A stretch of 64,000 nt of DNA from Halocatena salina (GTDB lineage: Archaea; Halobacteriota; Halobacteria; Halobacteriales; Haloarculaceae), in assembly GCF_023115355.1 (NCBI RefSeq), contig NZ_CP096019.1, positions 868,001 through 932,000 on the forward strand, in the 5' to 3' direction. Both the position numbers and the translations under genes were made by a program. Below are positions 61,573 to 64,000 of this stretch, piece after piece; position 1 is the first letter of the stretch, and the number at the start of each line of letters is the position of its first letter. A model generated the notes under the pieces. That model was not told the DNA's origin. It saw nothing but the letters and a program-made list of their open reading frames with translations, and did not search any database.

Positions 61573-62376
61573 ATGCCGGACATTCGATCGAACCAGAGAC
61601 GGGCGGTGCTTCGGAGTGTGAGCCTCGTGTTTGCCGGGAGCGTTGCGGGATGTATGAATCTCGTAGGAGACGATCCGGATGCATCGAACGCCGAGGGAGC
61701 GGCGGATCAGACGCCGGGGAACGGCGGAGCGACCGGCACGACACCGCCTCCACCGGACGGTGAACCCCCCTATATGCATCCGGCGAGTGGAACGACCGAC
61801 TACGGCGTTTCGTTGGATGACAGTCCAGTAATGGGTTCGGACGATGCGCCGATCGATATGTACTACTGGAGCGATTATCTCTGCCCGTTTTGTTCTGATT
61901 TTTCACTAAAAATACATCCAAAGATAAACCGCAACTTCGTTGTTGATGGATCTCTGCGGATCGTCTTCCTCCAATTGCCGAACATCGGACCGAACTCGTT
62001 GCCGGCTGCTCTCCTCTCGAAATGCGTCTGGCAGCAGGTGGCCGATGGCGATCCCAACCGGTTCTGGAAGTGGCACCATTCGATATTCGAACAGCAAGGC
62101 GAGGAAAACAGCGGGTGGGCTGACATCGACAAACTCCTCACCATCACCGAAAACGCCGGATTCGATACCGATCCCCTCAAGAAATGTATCCGAAACAGAC
62201 AAGACAGTATTAAGGAGGATATCCAAGCCGAAATCGATGCCGCCAATCAGGCGAATATCACAGGAACACCCGCATTCGTCTTTGTAAACCCCACGACGGA
62301 GAACACCCAGAGGATCACCGGGACGCAACCGTACGACGTGTTCAAACGTACGATACAGTCTATAAAAGACGTTTGA
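61573..62376 (+). CDS. DsbA-like thioredoxin-fold lipoprotein
   Basis: A 267-aa exported protein. It has a twin-Arg-like start (NQRRAVLRSVSLVFAG) with lipobox Cys27 (VAGCM), a Ser/Thr/Pro/Gly linker, and a DsbA fold with the active-site pair CPFC (Cys104, Cys107) in YYWSDYLCPFCSDF and the cis-Pro region NITGTPAFVFVNP. It should oxidise or isomerise disulfides at the cell surface. It converges with the AbrB-like gene. Confidence 0.9.
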   Translation: MPDIRSNQRRAVLRSVSLVFAGSVAGCMNLVGDDPDASNAEGAADQTPGNGGATGTTPPPPDGEPPYMHPASGTTDYGVSLDDSPVMGSDDAPIDMYYWSDYLCPFCSDFSLKIHPKINRNFVVDGSLRIVFLQLPNIGPNSLPAALLSKCVWQQVADGDPNRFWKWHHSIFEQQGEENSGWADIDKLLTITENAGFDTDPLKKCIRNRQDSIKEDIQAEIDAANQANITGTPAFVFVNPTTENTQRITGTQPYDVFKRTIQSIKDV

Positions 62377-62395
62377 TTTGTTCCGACGTAACTAT

Positions 62396-62593
62396 TTATA
62401 AATCGTGTTCGACCTCCTCTTGGTCTGCTTTTTGGATGATGATTTTGTCTTCGCGGACCCGGACAAACACCTCATCGCCGATCGACATTCCTGCGACCGT
62501 CAACTCGTCCTCGTGTAGATTGAGGTGAGCGTTGTGGTACTGACCATCTGCATCCTTGGTCCCACTGGGACTGAGTTTCTTCTTCCTCACCAT
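62396..62593 (-). CDS. AbrB/SpoVT-like small haloarchaeal protein
   Basis: A 65-aa protein: MVRKKKLSPSGTKDADGQYH, then NAHLNLHEDELTVAGMSIGDEVFVRVREDKIIIQKA. The strand-helix-strand with L-x-x-x-G-M-x-I-G-D-E-V matches an AbrB-like swapped-hairpin domain. It may be a DNA-binding or antitoxin-like protein, or a conserved haloarchaeal DUF protein. The start at 62593 is chosen; the longer frame has non-haloarchaeal composition. Confidence 0.68.
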   Translation of the reverse strand: MVRKKKLSPSGTKDADGQYHNAHLNLHEDELTVAGMSIGDEVFVRVREDKIIIQKADQEEVEHDL

Positions 62594-62726
62594 CGGACTA
62601 ACCGTTAGCCATTGTCGGGGAAGCGTCCATTTAACTCTTTTTAGGCGATTCCATCCTGATTTTTTCATTTCGTTCAAGAGTTCTACTAACTCGGTTCCAC
62701 ACCCTCGTTCGATCGTGACGGCCACA

Positions 62727-63143
62727 TCATGGCATCGTGGTGTGAAACAGTGTCGTCGTTCTATCGCTGGTCGGACTGCGCCAAACGACGAGGACCTCAG
62801 CACCACTATCGACGCTTCCGGTGTAGATCGTTTCTCCCGCCGTGTACACCGCATCGGATCCGCCCGGTTCGAGCGCTCCCGACCCGACTGATGTACCATC
62901 CACGACGATGTCGATGGATCGAATGGCGAGCGAATCACCGCTGCCGTGGCGAACCGTCACCTGTTCACCGTCGACGGCGAAATCGAGACGCGCCTGTGGT
63001 GGTTGTTCTTGCTCCCCGCCGAGCCCGAATACGAACGCACCGATAACCGCCGCCAGTATGACTGTTATTGCGACCATTACGATCACACCGATAACCGGCG
63101 ATACTCCCCGTTCCCGCTCGTACAGCAATCGTTTCGTTCTCAT
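62727..63143 (-). CDS. Archaeal type IV pilin (DUF1628-like)
   Basis: A 138-aa protein with a class III signal peptide: basic start [12 protein letters not shown], cleavage before [27 protein letters not shown], the hydrophobic pilin helix (about 14-40). The rest is a beta-rich globular head ([33 protein letters not shown]). PibD-type peptidase would process it. It builds surface pili or pilin-like adhesive structures. The ATG at 63143 is chosen; the in-frame region upstream (to 63560) is unlike any pilin. Confidence 0.93.
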   Translation of the reverse strand: MRTKRLLYERERGVSPVIGVIVMVAITVILAAVIGAFVFGLGGEQEQPPQARLDFAVDGEQVTVRHGSGDSLAIRSIDIVVDGTSVGSGALEPGGSDAVYTAGETIYTGSVDSGAEVLVVWRSPTSDRTTTLFHTTMP

Positions 63144-63596
63144 TGTATCGATACCCACCAACGTACCGTCGTCCGTCCGACGATCGTCCAACCATCCGGT
63201 AACTGAACGTGGTAGAGGAGATCCCAGTCGGTCCGTGACGATCTGATACACGGACTGGCTGGATCGACGTCGCAACACGTCGATTTCGTCTTCGATTTGC
63301 GTTTCGATGCCTCTTCGACCCGAAGGGATGATGAATGCACATGCGATGGCGGCCCGCTCGGGACGTTGCGAGTGAAAACGACCGACTGGGACCATAGAGC
63401 GTGTCTCCAGAACGCGATCGACCCGATTCGACCTGATCTCCGCGTTCTGGAACGAGACACGGAGAGCGTGCCAAACGATGAATCGCTCCGTCGCATGTGC
63501 AAGGCTGAGTGGTCCCGTTTTTTGGTATAAACCTTCGTACGCTCCGTTCGGGAATCCCATCTCGGCCCTTTTTCGTGTTCGCGTCGAAGCGATCGG
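63144..63596. other. Non-coding interval upstream of the pilin gene
   Basis: These 453 bp lie between the pilin start and the end of coaBC. A minus-strand frame is open through 63560 and reads into the pilin, but its composition is Arg/Ser-rich and it has no homologous motif, so it is not annotated. A plus-strand frame at 63297 is likewise weak. Confidence 0.45.
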
Positions 63597-64000
63597 TCAG
63601 CGTAGTTGGGTGGCGAGTTGGTCGGCGATAGTGAGACCGAGTCCGGTCTTCGATCCCACGTACTCCGTATGGTCGTTCGGACCGACGAGTAGCGCACGGG
63701 TTTGTCGTTCACCCAACACGTTCGTGTCGTTTGCAACGACAAAGGAGAGATCAGCCCGATCGAGGGGACCACGGGCTGCTTCGATCAGGTCGTCGTCGTC
63801 CCCATCGCTTTCGAGTTTGAATCCGACGATCGGAAGATTCGGGTGTGTATCGCGGATGGTATCGATGAGCTTGGGTGTCGGTTTGAGATCGATCGATAGC
63901 TGCTGGCCCGATCGGACCTTCTCGGAGCGCGTTTCGGTGGTGTAATCGGAGATAGCAGCTGCCGAAACGAGCGCGTCCGCCATCGGGGCGTGGCGTTCGA
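63597..64000 (-). CDS. coaBC: CoaBC: phosphopantothenoylcysteine synthetase/decarboxylase, C-terminal part, 5' end cut by window
   Basis: The frame is open to the window edge and ends at 63597. Visible is the ligase (CoaB) C-terminal domain: MADALVSAAAISDYTTET (the A-A-x-S/A-D-Y motif), LKPTPKLI, VGFKLESD, and FVVANDTNVLGE (A-N-D loop), ending in GLGLTIADQLATQL. The bifunctional enzyme joins cysteine to phosphopantothenate and decarboxylates the product on the way to CoA. The rest lies outside the window. Confidence 0.88.
   Translation of the reverse strand, partial: ERHAPMADALVSAAAISDYTTETRSEKVRSGQQLSIDLKPTPKLIDTIRDTHPNLPIVGFKLESDGDDDDLIEAARGPLDRADLSFVVANDTNVLGERQTRALLVGPNDHTEYVGSKTGLGLTIADQLATQLR

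Noticed and set aside
63144-63560. N-terminal extension of the pilin gene
   Set aside because: The extra 139 codons have no homologous pattern, and a class III signal peptide begins at the ATG at 63143.

Overview
The window is chromosomal DNA of a haloarchaeon (class Halobacteria). The predicted proteins are strongly acidic. Many starts carry a TATA-like box about 25-30 nt upstream with no Shine-Dalgarno, the pattern of leaderless transcription. Exported proteins carry Tat (RR) lipoprotein signals. The gene set is archaeal: L37e, Lsm, S24e, Kae1-Bud32, Pus10, G1P dehydrogenase, GTP cyclohydrolase III, MBF1, GfcR and several Halobacteria-only DUF families.

Layout. 1-9.4 kb: truncated exported EEP-family protein, FAD oxidoreductase, RqcH, G1P dehydrogenase (archaeal lipid backbone), then purF / rpl37e / lsm and an M42 peptidase. 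9.5-17.5 kb: DUF2342-type metalloprotease, PAP2 enzyme, orphan peptide-type binding protein, DUF35-thiolase pair, RtcB, MBF1. 17.6-25.9 kb: sugar module (PfkB kinase, Gfo/Idh/MocA dehydrogenase, complete ABC importer) plus a stress protein and the GfcR regulator. 25.9-31 kb: tRNA-Leu, a hydrolase gene truncated by IS-like DNA, small haloarchaeal genes and a 600-bp non-coding stretch with a candidate structured RNA. 31.4-33.9 kb: CBS protein, pgk, acetyltransferase, tRNA-Thr.

34-40.5 kb, next to tRNA-Thr, is accessory: a decayed archaeal ATPase, a small zinc protein, IS-like debris, DUF3006 plus a ComEC-like MBL hydrolase with a long acidic repeat tail, and a convergent VirD4/TraD-like membrane ATPase. 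40.5-49 kb returns to core genes: Pus10, a 55-aa zinc finger, a PMT-type glycosyltransferase, a TrkA protein, a PIN-like protein, a decayed PGF-CTERM-like surface protein, RdgB, Kae1-Bud32 and S24e. 49-52 kb holds a divergent ADH / amidohydrolase / DUF59 trio that matches the accessory genes of bacterial propane and methylketone monooxygenase loci, but with no monooxygenase here. 52-64 kb: thioredoxin-fold protein, methyltransferase, a paralogue of the 6-kb membrane protein, Lrp regulator with aminotransferase, a DUF7315/7314/7313 membrane group, a degenerate NAD-kinase-like protein, M28 peptidase, a purine phosphoribosyltransferase, a DsbA-like lipoprotein, an archaeal pilin and the end of coaBC.

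The best leads are the MBL/VirD4 accessory block, the monooxygenase-less ADH-amidohydrolase-DUF59 trio, and the three-way-junction RNA candidate at 29.5 kb. No CRISPR array, integrase, rRNA or intact transposase was seen.
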